Shown: in pieces, positions 44,693 to 53,707 of the stretch
How the letters are laid out: each line of letters opens with the position of its first letter
Position numbering within the stretch: position 1 is the stretch's first letter
Assembly (NCBI RefSeq): GCF_051903075.1
Contig: NZ_CP182422.1
Span: 372,001 to 436,000 of the forward strand
Length of the DNA stretch: 64,000 nt
Reading direction: 5' to 3'
Origin: Embleya sp051903075
Lineage (GTDB): Bacteria; Actinomycetota; Actinomycetes; Streptomycetales; Streptomycetaceae
Notes under the pieces: generated by a model
What the model saw: the letters and a program-made list of their open reading frames with translations, nothing else
What the model was told of the DNA's origin: nothing
The model's database searches: none
Made by a program: the position numbers and the translations under genes

Positions 44693-45339
44693 GCTCTCGC
44701 CTCCGCGGGACAGGCGACCTGTGTCGCCTCGGTCGGACTCGGACGCCGGCGGTCGTAGACCCCGTACGTCGTGTTTCATCACCCACCACCGTCGGCGCTG
44801 TGGGCCCAGCGCCGCGGCGGGCGGACTCACGCTAGCGACTCTCGCCGTCCGAGTCGCCTTCCAAAGGCTCGTCTTCGATCGAGGGGCTGCGGCACACATC
44901 GAAGGCGCCTTCGTGACCGACCCGAGCTCACCGCTCTACCCGGTCTCCCGATCCCGATGCGGCGGGCAGCCGCCCCACGGACAGACGTCCCCGCGAACCA
45001 CGCCGGTTTCGCCGCACCGGTCGGAACGGCCGCGCTCTCTTGCGCACGAGCGAGTCCCTGTCCAGCCGAACCCGAAGACCGTGCTCCCCCGCCGAGCTCC
45101 CACAGAACAGCAGGCACCGCAGGGTCGCGAGCCCATAATCGGGCAAGGTGGCCGGCGGCCGTCGCGAAGCTCCCGTTCCCCGTTCCCCGTCGGCTGCCGG
45201 CGCTCCCTTCGCGAACGCGCTCCAGCGACCGGTTGAGGGGGCCCGACGCCGGACCGCGTCGACACCGATCGCGGGGGCGCAGACGGTGCACCCATACGCC
45301 TACCCCCGCACGACGGCGGGGACCCGGCGCCGATTGAGG
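44693..45339. other. Intergenic region
   Basis: About 650 bases. Open frames here have no ribosome site or family match. It carries the AraC promoter on the minus strand, and probably downstream sequence of the gene at 45340. Confidence 0.45.
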
Positions 45340-45705
45340 TCAGGTGGCGGGGAAGAGGCGTTCGCGCGTGGTGATGTTCACGAACGCGGGGCCGGAGGTG
45401 CGGCGCACTCCGGGGGTGGTGCCGTCGACGTCGTAGGTCAACCTGATGCGTGTGCCGACGTGGGGCAGGATCTCGCCGGAGGGGATTCGGAAGACCATGG
45501 CCTGTCCGACGCCCTTGCCGGGGACGGGCGCGGATTCGACGAACACGCATCCGTCGGGCCCCTCCCAGCGCACCGTGATCACGTCTCCGGCGGCCATGCC
45601 GACGTAGGCCGGGACCCGCACGGTCGCACCCAACGGTGCCTGGTTCGGGTCGAGTTCGTCGTCCTCGGCCTCGTCGACGAATGGCGGGGCGAGCGGATCG
45701 TCCAT
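45340..45705 (-). CDS. Hypothetical protein, beta-rich
   Basis: A 121-aa acidic protein without signal peptide or membrane span. It starts MDDPLAPPFVDEAEDDELDP, then has an Ig-like beta pattern: ATVRVPAYVGMAAGDVITVR, WEGPDG, FRIPSGEILPHVGTRIRLTY and a final FVNITTRERLFPAT. The spacing of strands resembles bacterial Ig-like domains usually found as repeats in large surface proteins; here a single copy stands alone. AAAGGA precedes the ATG. It lies 111 bases downstream of the sigma-factor gene on the same strand. Confidence 0.6.
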   Translation of the reverse strand: MDDPLAPPFVDEAEDDELDPNQAPLGATVRVPAYVGMAAGDVITVRWEGPDGCVFVESAPVPGKGVGQAMVFRIPSGEILPHVGTRIRLTYDVDGTTPGVRRTSGPAFVNITTRERLFPAT

Positions 45706-45816
45706 CGGGCACAGTCCTTTCGGTACACATCGGGTCGTCCGGATCGTTCACGAGGCGCGTGCCCGCCCGCGCGGACACCAGGCGAGAGCAGGCGGTGGCA
45801 GAGGGGTCGAGGCTGG

Positions 45817-46617
45817 TCAGGTGGTGGCGAGCATGCCCGTACGCAGGGTGGTGAAGGTGCGGGTGAGTAGTCGGGAGATGTGCATCTGGGACAGTCCGAG
45901 TCGTTCGCCGATCTCGGCCTGGCTGAGGTCGTCCCAGAAGCGGAGCTTGAGGATGCGGCGGTCGCGTTCGCCGAGTTCGGCGATCAACGGGCGCAACGAT
46001 TCGCGGTCGACGACCAGGTCCAGGGCGGGGTCGGGGGCGCCGTGTCGATCGCCTCGGGAGGCGCCATCGTCGCCGCGACCGGTGGTGGGGGCCGGGGCGT
46101 CGAGGGAGTCGGCGCGCAGAGCCGCGCCCAGTTCCAGGCCCGTGCGGACCGTGGCCTCGTCGGTGTCGAGGTGTGCCGCGAGTTCGGCGTGGTCCGGTTC
46201 GCGTCCGAGGCGGGCGGAGAGGTCGTCGCGGGCGCGGACCAGGCGCAGGTACTGCTCCTGTTCACCGCGGCGGGCATGGACGGCCCAGGTGTGGTCGCGG
46301 AAATAGCGCTTCAGCTCGCCCGCGATGGTGGGCATCGCGTAGGCGAGGAAGCCTGAACCGCGGTCGGGGCAGTAGCCGTCGACGGCCTTGATGAGCCCGA
46401 TCGCGGCAACCTGGCGCAGGTCCTCGCGCAGGTCGGCGCGATGGGTGTAGCGAGCGCAGGCGTGTGTGACAAGGTTGAGGTTGTCTTCGACGACCTCGTT
46501 GCGCAGTCGGGCGTGGGCGTGGGCGCCGGGTTCCAGAGTGGCCAGGAGTGCCAGGTTGCGGTCGGTGGCGGAGCGCAGTGCGGCCAGGGCGTCGGGGCGG
46601 CCGGGGTGGTCGGTCAT
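45817..46617 (-). CDS. RNA polymerase sigma factor, SigB/SigF/SigG group
   Basis: A 266-aa sigma factor. Region 2 runs from about 40 to 110 (EVVEDNLNLVTHACARYTHR, then DLRQVAAIGLIKAVDGY, FLAYAMPTIAGELKRYFRD). Region 3 follows at about 125-170 and region 4 at about 205-262 (LGERDRRILKLRFWDDLSQA, then GERLGLSQMHISRLL). The GHRGD-like insert near 175-190 is a polar linker. ATG 46617 starts the conserved sequence; the open frame upstream is non-coding in character. Members of this group direct stress and sporulation genes in Streptomyces, often controlled by anti-sigma factors; none is adjacent here. Confidence 0.93.
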   Translation of the reverse strand: MTDHPGRPDALAALRSATDRNLALLATLEPGAHAHARLRNEVVEDNLNLVTHACARYTHRADLREDLRQVAAIGLIKAVDGYCPDRGSGFLAYAMPTIAGELKRYFRDHTWAVHARRGEQEQYLRLVRARDDLSARLGREPDHAELAAHLDTDEATVRTGLELGAALRADSLDAPAPTTGRGDDGASRGDRHGAPDPALDLVVDRESLRPLIAELGERDRRILKLRFWDDLSQAEIGERLGLSQMHISRLLTRTFTTLRTGMLATT

Positions 46618-47704
46618 CGTGGGAGGAGCCTTCGAACGAAACGTGTCGGACGCCGGGGAACCGCGGGCGGGAGCGGGCGATGCGGCCCGGGGCGGGGCCG
46701 ACTTCGATCCCTTCCACCCCACGGCCCGCCCACACCCCGAAACGAACAGGAGGATGGGCGGCCGACGCCCGGTGCCACGTGTCCGGTGAGGGCGCGGCCC
46801 ATTACACGGGGCGCCGTCGCAGGGCCGCCATGTCACGCCATTCGCCGAACCAATGCACACAGGGGACGATTCCAGAGAAACACATCCGAACCACTACTTC
46901 TCGGTGACACGGCGGTGCCTGACCATGATGGCCTCCGCTCGGCACAGTCGGTGAGGCCGGGATGGACGTCCCCGTGGCCACATGAATCTGCCGGGTTCGG
47001 GCGACGTCGAGTTCCGTCTCCACGACTGCCCGCCGCCGGCACCGCTTTCCCCTTCACCTGGAACGCCGTCGGCACCCACGGCGAACTCCACATCGACGCC
47101 GAAAGTACCGACCTCGGCCATCCCTTCGGTTCGTCGTGATCGCGAGCACCGGACCCCGCATGGAGATCCGCGGCCACGAGGACACCGCCGGCGCTCTCGA
47201 AACCCGGGACACGCCGTCTACATCGTTTGGGTGAACCACCCCATCGCCCGACCCTCGAGGACATCCGTGTCGTGGGACCCAGCGGAGAGCCCCGGGAAGG
47301 GAGTGCTCTCCGGTCACCGCCGAGTCCCGGCCTCGCGGTTGCATCCCAGCGAGGCCACGACTCGGACCGTGCGAGGAGACCGGCGTCGGGCCCATTTGAC
47401 GTACGCCTCCCGGGCGTACGTATTGCTCCACGCGCAGTAGGCCCCCGAGAACGGCCCCATGCTTCTGCTTCGCACGGGGCGGGCTCTCGGTTCGCGGGAT
47501 GGCGTCACGGTTCACCGCCGCAGCCTCGACCGACACGAGCGCGGTGCGGGCTCGACACGCGGGGCGACACGCCCGGTGGGGCGGTGAACCGATTGGTGGG
47601 TGGGTGGCACAATGGGGTGGGAACGGGTTCGAAGGCGCTTGGGCGCGCAGCCTTTCGTTCGGGATGCACCGGGTGAACGGCGGACAGGAAAAGGGACCAC
47701 CGCC
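46618..47704. other. 1.1-kb region without a supported gene
   Basis: The longest gene-free stretch in the window. Several overlapping open frames exist on both strands, but none has a ribosome site plus family sequence. A plus-strand frame ending near 47139 (FTWNAVGTHGELHIDAESTD) has beta-like character and could be the tail of a decayed gene. The sigma-factor promoter (minus) and methyltransferase promoter (plus) must lie at its ends. Confidence 0.5.
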
Positions 47705-48517
47705 GTGAGCGAGAATCGACCGTCCGAGGGCCAGCCGATCTCGGGGCCCGACGTCGCGCACAACGCCCGGGTCTGGAATCACTGGCTGGGTGGCAAGGAC
47801 AACTACCCGATCGACCGCAAGGTCGGCGACCACGTCACGAGCATGTTCCCGAGCATCGGCGAAGTCGCCCGCGCGGACCGGGAGTTCCTGGGGCGCGCGG
47901 TGCGCTTCCTGGCCGGCGAGGCCGGGATGGACCAGTTCCTCGACATCGGCACCGGGCTGCCCACCGCCGACAACACGCACGAGGTCGCCCAGCGGGTGAA
48001 CCCCACCGCGCGGATCGTCTACGTGGACAACGACCCGCTCGTCCTGGCGCACGCCCGCGCGTTGCTCACCAGCACCCCCGAGGGCGCCACCGACTACATC
48101 CACGCCGACGCGCACCACCCCGACGCCATCGTCGCGGACGCGAAGGCGACGCTGGACTTCGACCGCCCGGTGGCGGTGATGCTGCTCGGCAGCCTCAACT
48201 TCATTCTCGACACCGACACCGCCGTGGACATCGTCGGCCGGTTGATGGCCGCCGTGCCGTCCGGCAGCCACCTGGTGATCACCCATCCGACCACCGAACT
48301 CGGCGGTGAGGGCAACGTCGAGGCCATGCGGTTCTGGAACGAGAACGCCACCCCGCCGATCACCGCCCGCAGCCTCGCCGAGTTCACCCGCTTCTTCGCC
48401 GGCCTGGACCTGCTCGACCCGGGCATCGTCTCCTGCGCCCGCTGGCGAGCCGCCCCCGTCGACGGCGAACTCCCGCCGATCGTCCCGCAGTTCGGCGCGG
48501 TCGCCCGCAAGCCCTGA
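47705..48517 (+). CDS. SAV2177-family (DUF574) SAM-dependent methyltransferase
   Basis: A 270-aa protein of the same family and length as the one at 9508-10320. Signatures: RVWNHWLGGKDNYPIDRKVG (about 22-41), DQFLDIGTGLPTADNTHEVA and IVYVDNDPLVLAHARAL. The GTG at 47705 has AGGAAAAGGG about ten bases upstream; the frame upstream of it lacks coding character. No substrate is known for the family. A strong bidirectional hairpin follows the stop and separates it from the convergent ABC permease. Confidence 0.92.
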   Translation: MSENRPSEGQPISGPDVAHNARVWNHWLGGKDNYPIDRKVGDHVTSMFPSIGEVARADREFLGRAVRFLAGEAGMDQFLDIGTGLPTADNTHEVAQRVNPTARIVYVDNDPLVLAHARALLTSTPEGATDYIHADAHHPDAIVADAKATLDFDRPVAVMLLGSLNFILDTDTAVDIVGRLMAAVPSGSHLVITHPTTELGGEGNVEAMRFWNENATPPITARSLAEFTRFFAGLDLLDPGIVSCARWRAAPVDGELPPIVPQFGAVARKP

Positions 48518-48550
48518 CCCCGTCGCGCGCAGGTCCGACGAGCACACTAC

Positions 48551-48589
48551 GGCGGCGTCGGGCCCGAAGTCTCCGGGCCCGACGCCGCC
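48551..48589. terminator. Strong bidirectional hairpin terminator
   Basis: GGCGGCGTCGGGCCCG (48551-48566) and its exact complement (48574-48589) form a 16-bp perfect stem with a seven-base loop. It sits between the convergent methyltransferase and ABC permease genes. Confidence 0.9.
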
Positions 48590-48621
48590 GCGCCGGCCTT
48601 ACCGTGCGCAACCCCGTCCGG

Positions 48622-50946
48622 CTACTCCGTCCGCAACCCATCCGGCCGCATCATCCGCCACAGCGGCGGCAGACTCAGCGCCGTGACCAACAGCACCACA
48701 CCCGCGCCGATACCGGTCATCGACGCCAGCCCGGCCCAGTCCACCCCGAACGGGCGTTGCGCCATGCCGAGCAGCGCCGCGCCCAACGCCACCCCGGTGC
48801 CCGCCGCGAGGAACAGGCCGAGCACGACCGGAATCGCCGTCTGGTACAGGATCGACCAGCTCAACGTGCTGCGCCTGGTGCCGAACGCGACCAGGACCGA
48901 CAACAACTTCCGCCGCTCGCGCAGCTGTTCCAGCATGGTCACCAGCAGGCTCGCGCCGATCATCAGCAGCACCACCGTCGAGCCGACGAACAGCGCGGTG
49001 CGCACGTTCGCGAACCGCCGGGATTCCTGGGTCTCGCTCAGCGTGTACACCTGCGCCAACGGATCCACCCGGGCCATGGCGTTGCGCGCCAGGTCGCTCG
49101 CGTCCCGCACCGCCGGGTCGAGCGCCAGGGTCATCGAGTACGTCAGCTGCCGGCTCACTGCCGCCGGCACCGCACCCGGCGTCGCCAACACCCCGTCGGG
49201 GGCGATCCCGCTCCCGTCCGCGCGACCCGGGACCGTGCGCGCGGCCGCGGGGATCACCCACGGCGTGAGCACGGGCGTCGTACGCGGGCCGCGGCCCATG
49301 TCGATGACCACGTTCTTCCCGGCCACCGGCCGCATGCTCCCGACGGAACTCGACGTGCGCGGGTCGACGACGAACGTGTCCCCGTCCGCACATCCCTCGA
49401 TCCGGGCCAACTCGCGCAACGTGTCACACGTCCCGATCGTCAACGACGCGCCCGGGCCGGGGTCGTCGCCCGGCTCGGCCAGGCGGGTGCCGGATCGCCA
49501 GAATGCGCTGCGCACCCCCGTCGCCTCCCGGATCTGCCCGGCGATGCGCTCGATCCCCTCGGTGCCCAGCGGCGCGTCGGAGCTCACCGCGAGTTGTGCC
49601 CGTGTGGTATCCGCGCCGGTCTTCTTGGTGTAGTCGTTCTCGATCCCCAGGAAGAGCATCTGGAGCGCGATCGCCCCCGCCACCGCGACCGCGATGCCGT
49701 TGACCGCTCGGGCCGCCGACGTACTGCCCACCTGGAGCCGCCGGACCGCCAGTTGCCACGGCACCCCACCGGCACCGAGCCGGGTCACCACCGCATCCAC
49801 GAGCCAGGGCAACATCGCGGTGACCCCGAGCAGGAGCAGCACCACGCCGAGCACGACCTGTCCCCGGTTGAACTCCCCGCTCTCCGATCCCCGGCGGATC
49901 AGCGGGTACAGCGCGGCCAGTCCCGCGAGCGGCAGCAGCAGGCGCCACCACACCCGGCGCCGAGGGGGCGTGGCGGTCCGGACCACGCCCAGCGGTTCGA
50001 TCACCACGGCACGCAGCGCGAACAGCGTCACCGCGACCGCCGAGAACGGCACCGCCAGCGCCACGAGCACCGCGAGCGGCACGCTCGGGTCCAGGTCGGA
50101 CGGGAAGATGCTCAGGTCGAACGCGGAGGCCACGCCGGCCAGTTGCCGCCCGATCAAAAAGAAGCCGAGCCCGAACAGCAGACCGAACAGTGATCCCGCG
50201 AGCGCCTCCCCCGCCGCGATCCACCGGGTCGTGCGCGCGTCGGCGCCGACCAGCCGCAGCGCCGCGAGCCGCCGGTCCCGCCGCTCGCCGCCGAACCGCA
50301 CGGCCGTGGCGATCAGCACCGCGACCGGCATCAGCAGCACCACGAACATCACCACGACCAGCAACACCAGCCGGGGATCCATCGGGTCGGCGGGAAACGA
50401 GCTGCCGAACGCGGTGATCCGCTGCACCGAACTCCATCGGTCGCCCGCGGTCACGGTGTCGTTCCCGGCGTAGAAGGCCAGTTCGTCCGGGCCGATCAGG
50501 CCCTTGTCGCCGATCGTGCCGACCGTGCGGTACGGGAACCGTTCCCGGAGCAGCCGCCCCCGGCTCGAATCGAGCAGGTCGGCCAGCGCGGGCGAGACGA
50601 CCATCTCGCCCGGCCCCGGCACCTTGGCCAGCCCCGGCGGGATCGGCGCCTTCGGGCCCTCCGCCCGCAGGAGCCGGCCCCGGATCTCGTCGCCCTTGTA
50701 GCTGGTGTCGGCGTTGGCGATCAGCAGCGTGTGGTCACCGGCCTGCGCCGCCTGCCCGCGCTGTTCGTTGCGATCGCGGCCCCGCTCGTCCCGCGCGGAC
50801 AGCGCGCTCGGAATCGCGGTGGTCAGCAGGAGCAGCGCCACCCCGAGGCCCACGCCGATCGCGGTCAGCAGTGTGCGGATCCAGCCTTCCCGGCCGCCGG
50901 TGACCGCGAATCCGGCGCCCATCCTGAGATCACGGAACACGTTCAC
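48622..50946 (-). CDS. FtsX/MacB-type ABC transporter permease
   Basis: A 774-aa permease of the duplicated FtsX type. A first membrane segment (about 20-45) is followed by an extracytoplasmic domain, then a block of three segments (about 205-330). A central segment region near 395-470 and a second extracytoplasmic domain (about 480-640) precede a final three-segment block (VRTALFVGSTVVLLMIGASL onward). The GTG start overlaps the stop of the ATPase gene (GTGA). These transporters act in peptide, lipid or antibiotic extrusion and resistance. With the ATPase and PadR genes upstream it forms a tight operon. Confidence 0.92.
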   Translation of the reverse strand: MNVFRDLRMGAGFAVTGGREGWIRTLLTAIGVGLGVALLLLTTAIPSALSARDERGRDRNEQRGQAAQAGDHTLLIANADTSYKGDEIRGRLLRAEGPKAPIPPGLAKVPGPGEMVVSPALADLLDSSRGRLLRERFPYRTVGTIGDKGLIGPDELAFYAGNDTVTAGDRWSSVQRITAFGSSFPADPMDPRLVLLVVVMFVVLLMPVAVLIATAVRFGGERRDRRLAALRLVGADARTTRWIAAGEALAGSLFGLLFGLGFFLIGRQLAGVASAFDLSIFPSDLDPSVPLAVLVALAVPFSAVAVTLFALRAVVIEPLGVVRTATPPRRRVWWRLLLPLAGLAALYPLIRRGSESGEFNRGQVVLGVVLLLLGVTAMLPWLVDAVVTRLGAGGVPWQLAVRRLQVGSTSAARAVNGIAVAVAGAIALQMLFLGIENDYTKKTGADTTRAQLAVSSDAPLGTEGIERIAGQIREATGVRSAFWRSGTRLAEPGDDPGPGASLTIGTCDTLRELARIEGCADGDTFVVDPRTSSSVGSMRPVAGKNVVIDMGRGPRTTPVLTPWVIPAAARTVPGRADGSGIAPDGVLATPGAVPAAVSRQLTYSMTLALDPAVRDASDLARNAMARVDPLAQVYTLSETQESRRFANVRTALFVGSTVVLLMIGASLLVTMLEQLRERRKLLSVLVAFGTRRSTLSWSILYQTAIPVVLGLFLAAGTGVALGAALLGMAQRPFGVDWAGLASMTGIGAGVVLLVTALSLPPLWRMMRPDGLRTE

Positions 50947-51623
50947 GCGGCGCGCGCCATGTCCCGGGACCGGCCGTCGCGCACGACGATCTCCCGGTCG
51001 GAGTACGCGGCGATCCGCGACTCGTGGGTGACCAGGACGATCGCGGCGTCGGTGGATCGGGCCGCCCCGATCAGCAGGTGCATGACCCGTTCGCCGTTGA
51101 GCGAGTCCAGCGCGCCGGTCGGCTCGTCCGCGAAGACCACCCGGGGACGGATCACCAGCGCGCGGGCCACTGCGATGCGCTGGCCCTGACCGCCGGAGAT
51201 CTCGCCGGGCCGCTTGCGCGCGAGGTCGGCCACCTCCAGGCGCTCCATCCACTCCCGCGCCCGGGCCTCGGCCTCCTTGCGCTTGACCGCGTTCAGCCGC
51301 AGCGGCAGCGCGACGTTCTCCAGACAGGTCAGTTCGGGTACGAGTTGGCCGAACTGGAAAACGAAGCCGAAGTCGCTGCGGCGCAGCGCGCTGCGCCCGC
51401 CGTCCGACATGGCGGTCAGGTCGCGGCCGTCGTAGCGGATGGTGCCGGAGTCGGGGCGCACGATGCCGGCCAGGCAGTGCAGCAGCGTCGACTTGCCCGA
51501 TCCGGACGGGCCCATGATGGCCACCACCTCGCCCGAGCGGATGGTGAACTCCGCGCCGGCGAGGGCGGGCGTCGATCCGTAGGTCTTGTGCAGGTCGTGG
51601 CCGCTGAGCAGGGAGTCGGTCAC
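50943..51623 (-). CDS. ABC transporter ATP-binding protein (MacB/LolD type)
   Basis: A 226-aa ATPase. Walker A is GPSGSGKST (38-46), the Q-loop lies in FVFQFGQLVPELT, the signature is ISGGQGQR, Walker B is VVFADEPTGALD and the H-loop is VTHES. The wording EPTGALDS and the size match the LolD/MacB group that pairs with FtsX-like permeases. Its GTG overlaps the PadR stop by four bases, and its stop overlaps the permease start, so all three are translationally coupled. Confidence 0.95.
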   Translation of the reverse strand: MTDSLLSGHDLHKTYGSTPALAGAEFTIRSGEVVAIMGPSGSGKSTLLHCLAGIVRPDSGTIRYDGRDLTAMSDGGRSALRRSDFGFVFQFGQLVPELTCLENVALPLRLNAVKRKEAEARAREWMERLEVADLARKRPGEISGGQGQRIAVARALVIRPRVVFADEPTGALDSLNGERVMHLLIGAARSTDAAIVLVTHESRIAAYSDREIVVRDGRSRDMARAA

Positions 51624-52144
51624 TTGCGGATCTCCAGGGTGAGTTCGCCGAGCCGGGCGGCGGTGAGTTCGAGCCAGCGCAGGTCCGCCTCGAGGTGGAA
51701 CAGCGCGTGGTCGCAGATCAGTCGGTCGCTGAGATCGCCGTCGATCTTGCGCCGGGTCAGCTCGCGCATCATCGTCAGGTGTTCGGCCCGCTGGGTGTCG
51801 AGGATGTCCGCGGCGTCGCGGCCGGTCAGCAGCGCGAGGACGACCTTGGTGTAGAGCGTCGACTGGAGATAGGGCTCCGGCGTCTCCGGCCGGCCGAGCC
51901 ACTGTTCGACGTCGGTGACACCGGCGTCGGTGATCGCATAGCGCTTGCGCTCGGGACCACCGCCCGATTCGAGCCCGTCTATCTCGACGAGGCCGTTCTT
52001 CAACAGCCGCGACATGGTCGAGTAGACCTGGCCGTAGGCGAGGGTACGGTCGCGTCCGAAGCGCTCGTCGAAGCTGCGCTTGAGGTCGTAGCCGTGGCAG
52101 GGTCCGGACTCCAGGAGCCCGAGCAGGGTGTGACCGATTGACAT
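51620..52144 (-). CDS. PadR-family transcriptional regulator
   Basis: A 174-aa repressor. The winged helix-turn-helix spans about 1-85 (LLGLLESGPCHGYDLKRSFD, then YGQVYSTMSRLLKNGLVEID and a beta wing ending KRYAITDAG). The C-terminal helical part (about 90-174) would dimerise. The ATG at 52144 has no Shine-Dalgarno sequence, but a -10 box (TATAGT) ends seven bases before it, so the mRNA is probably leaderless. It precedes the ABC genes it presumably represses; PadR proteins often sense the drug exported by the linked transporter. Confidence 0.92.
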   Translation of the reverse strand: MSIGHTLLGLLESGPCHGYDLKRSFDERFGRDRTLAYGQVYSTMSRLLKNGLVEIDGLESGGGPERKRYAITDAGVTDVEQWLGRPETPEPYLQSTLYTKVVLALLTGRDAADILDTQRAEHLTMMRELTRRKIDGDLSDRLICDHALFHLEADLRWLELTAARLGELTLEIRK

Positions 52145-52184
52145 GCCGAGCACTATACGCACCAGGTATACCTCGTGTGTATAG
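52145..52184 (-). promoter_or_regulatory. PadR operon promoter and operator
   Basis: Read on the plus strand, CTATAC (52153-52158), GTATAC (52166-52171) and GTATAG (52179-52184) recur every 13 bp; the outer pair forms an inverted repeat around the self-complementary central site. The minus-strand -10 box TATAGT (52157-52152) is part of the first site, and TACACA about 18 bases upstream is a fair -35. The layout fits autorepression by the adjacent PadR protein. Confidence 0.75.
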
Positions 52185-52191
52185 CAGGGTG

Positions 52192-52229
52192 CCGTAGGCC
52201 CGTCACCGCGTGCGGTGACGGGCCTACGG
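52192..52229. terminator. Long perfect hairpin, terminator of the protease gene
   Basis: CCGTAGGCCCGTCACCGC (52192-52209) pairs completely with 52212-52229, an 18-bp stem around two bases. It lies 24 bases downstream of the protease stop (minus strand) and upstream of the padR promoter, insulating the two. Confidence 0.9.
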
Positions 52230-52253
52230 TCGGAGAAAGCGCTAAGACACGCC

Positions 52254-53045
52254 CTAGAGGCCCAGGTCCTTGGTGACCGCGCTCGCGCGGGTGAAGACCG
52301 AGCGGGGCTGGGCGCCGTCGCAGTACTTGTTGCCCGACGACACGATGCCGATCAGCTTGCCGCCGGCCACCAGCGGGCCGCCCGAGTCGCCCCGACAGAC
52401 GCTGGTTCCGGGGTTGGCGGCCGGCGGCAGGCCGCACACCTTGGTGGCCGTGGTGTCGCCGGGGAAGGTGTACGGGTCGCAGGACGCCACCGGCGACAAC
52501 ACCAGCGTGGTCCGCTGCTGCCGCGTGGTGGGCACTCCGCCGTCGCGCTTGCCCCAGCCGTAGACGGTCGCGGACTTGCCGAGGGTGTAGAGCGCGCCGT
52601 CCTTGGCGCCGGCGATCGGCAGCGTCGGGTCCTTGAGCGACCGGTCGAGCGTCAGTACGGCGGCGTCGTAGGTGAGCGTGCCCGGGGTGTACTTCGAGTG
52701 CACGCGCGCGCCGGTCACCTTCCGGGTCCGACCGCCGGGCGCGGTCAACTCCACCTTGCCGGCGACCACGGTGATGCCGGTCGGGTCGTCCACCGCCGTG
52801 GCGCAGTGCGCCGCGGTGAGCACCTTGGTCGGGGCCACCAACGTTCCGCCGCACAGCAGTTCGCCGTCGGCGGTGTACAGCGCGACGGTGTACGGCGCGG
52901 CTCCGACCGGCGCGTCGGTACCGTTGCGCACCGCCGAGGCGGACTGCGCGCAGAGTCCGACCGCGGCCAGGGCGACGACCGCCGCGCCGAACACCTTCGC
53001 CGCGCCGGGCCGGCGGGTGTCCGACGTGTGCCGAGTACGAGTCAT
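52254..53045 (-). CDS. Secreted chymotrypsin-fold (S1) serine protease
   Basis: A 263-aa pre-enzyme. The signal peptide has a basic start, a hydrophobic core (VFGAAVVALAAVGLCA) and a likely cleavage after ASA at 38. The triad is H80 (TAAHC), D127 (TYDAAVL) and S221 (GDSGGP). Six residues before the catalytic Ser, where trypsin has Asp, this protein has Ser (S215), so trypsin-like Arg/Lys specificity is unlikely and a chymotrypsin- or elastase-like preference is suggested. Cys are arranged for disulfides. ATG 53045 has AAAGGGA upstream. The mature enzyme would be secreted. A long hairpin ends the transcript. Confidence 0.9.
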   Translation of the reverse strand: MTRTRHTSDTRRPGAAKVFGAAVVALAAVGLCAQSASAVRNGTDAPVGAAPYTVALYTADGELLCGGTLVAPTKVLTAAHCATAVDDPTGITVVAGKVELTAPGGRTRKVTGARVHSKYTPGTLTYDAAVLTLDRSLKDPTLPIAGAKDGALYTLGKSATVYGWGKRDGGVPTTRQQRTTLVLSPVASCDPYTFPGDTTATKVCGLPPAANPGTSVCRGDSGGPLVAGGKLIGIVSSGNKYCDGAQPRSVFTRASAVTKDLGL

Positions 53046-53204
53046 ATCGCGGCCATCCCTTTCGATCGCACGCCCGCGCCACGGGGGTTCCCGCCGCACG
53101 ACGACGCTCCTGCCCCTTGGACGCACACCACCGCCGCCCGGATGCATTCCCGCCGGGATCCGTCACCCGCTCCCACACCGGAGCCGCACCGGCCAGGCGC
53201 CGGC

Positions 53205-53573
53205 TCAGTCCTCGTCGACGTAGCGGGCCGGTCGGGTGTTCACCAGCTTGATGATGTGGAAGCCGTACTGGGCCGGAACCAGGTCGCTCACCTGCCCGGG
53301 GCGCAGCGCCACCAGGGCCTCGGCGAACGCGTCGGCGTAGTCGTCCTCCTGCCCCCAGCCCAGGTCGCCGCCCTTGGCCGCGGACAGCGGGTCCTTCGAG
53401 CGTTTGCGCGCGAGTTCGCCGAACCGGCCGGGGTCTCGGGCCAGTTCGTCGAGGATCGCGCGCCCCTCGCTCTCGGTCTCCACCGCGATGTGCAGGACGT
53501 GGTATTCCAGTGCGTCGGACAAGGTCGCTCCCGGGTCGTCGCCACCCGGCGCGCCCGGGCCGAGCGCGGTCAC
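53205..53573 (-). CDS. Parvulin-type peptidylprolyl isomerase domain protein
   Basis: The C-terminal 110 residues match the PpiC/parvulin rotamase: YHVLHIAVETESEGRAILDE, FGELARKRSKDPLSAAKGGD, LGWGQEDDYADAFAEALVAL, then PGQVSDLVPAQYGFHIIKLV. The start is uncertain. GTG 53573 gives 122 aa; coding-like sequence in frame continues upstream to about 53690 (including a CSCGG motif), where only TTG is available. No signal peptide is visible, so it may be cytoplasmic, unlike most PrsA-like foldases. The adjacent secreted protease makes a folding link tempting, but the genes are 159 bases apart. Confidence 0.75.
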   Translation of the reverse strand: MTALGPGAPGGDDPGATLSDALEYHVLHIAVETESEGRAILDELARDPGRFGELARKRSKDPLSAAKGGDLGWGQEDDYADAFAEALVALRPGQVSDLVPAQYGFHIIKLVNTRPARYVDED

Positions 53574-53707
53574 CGAGTTGTCGATCAGGTGGATGATACG
53601 GCCGCCGCACGAGCACCCCGGGGAGGCGCCGACGGTGTGTGCGGTGGCCAGGTCCTGTCCGGCGGATCTTGGTGGATCAGGCCGCGCCAAGGTTCGCCGG
53701 ACAAGTC

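Noticed and set aside
47054..48547. Minus-strand open frame beginning MCSSDL, which resembles the translation of sequencing-adapter read-through
   Set aside because: The DNA (near 48530-48550, GTCCGACGAGCACACTAC) differs from the known adapter at several bases, and the frame is the antisense shadow of the methyltransferase at 47705. It is neither contamination nor a gene.
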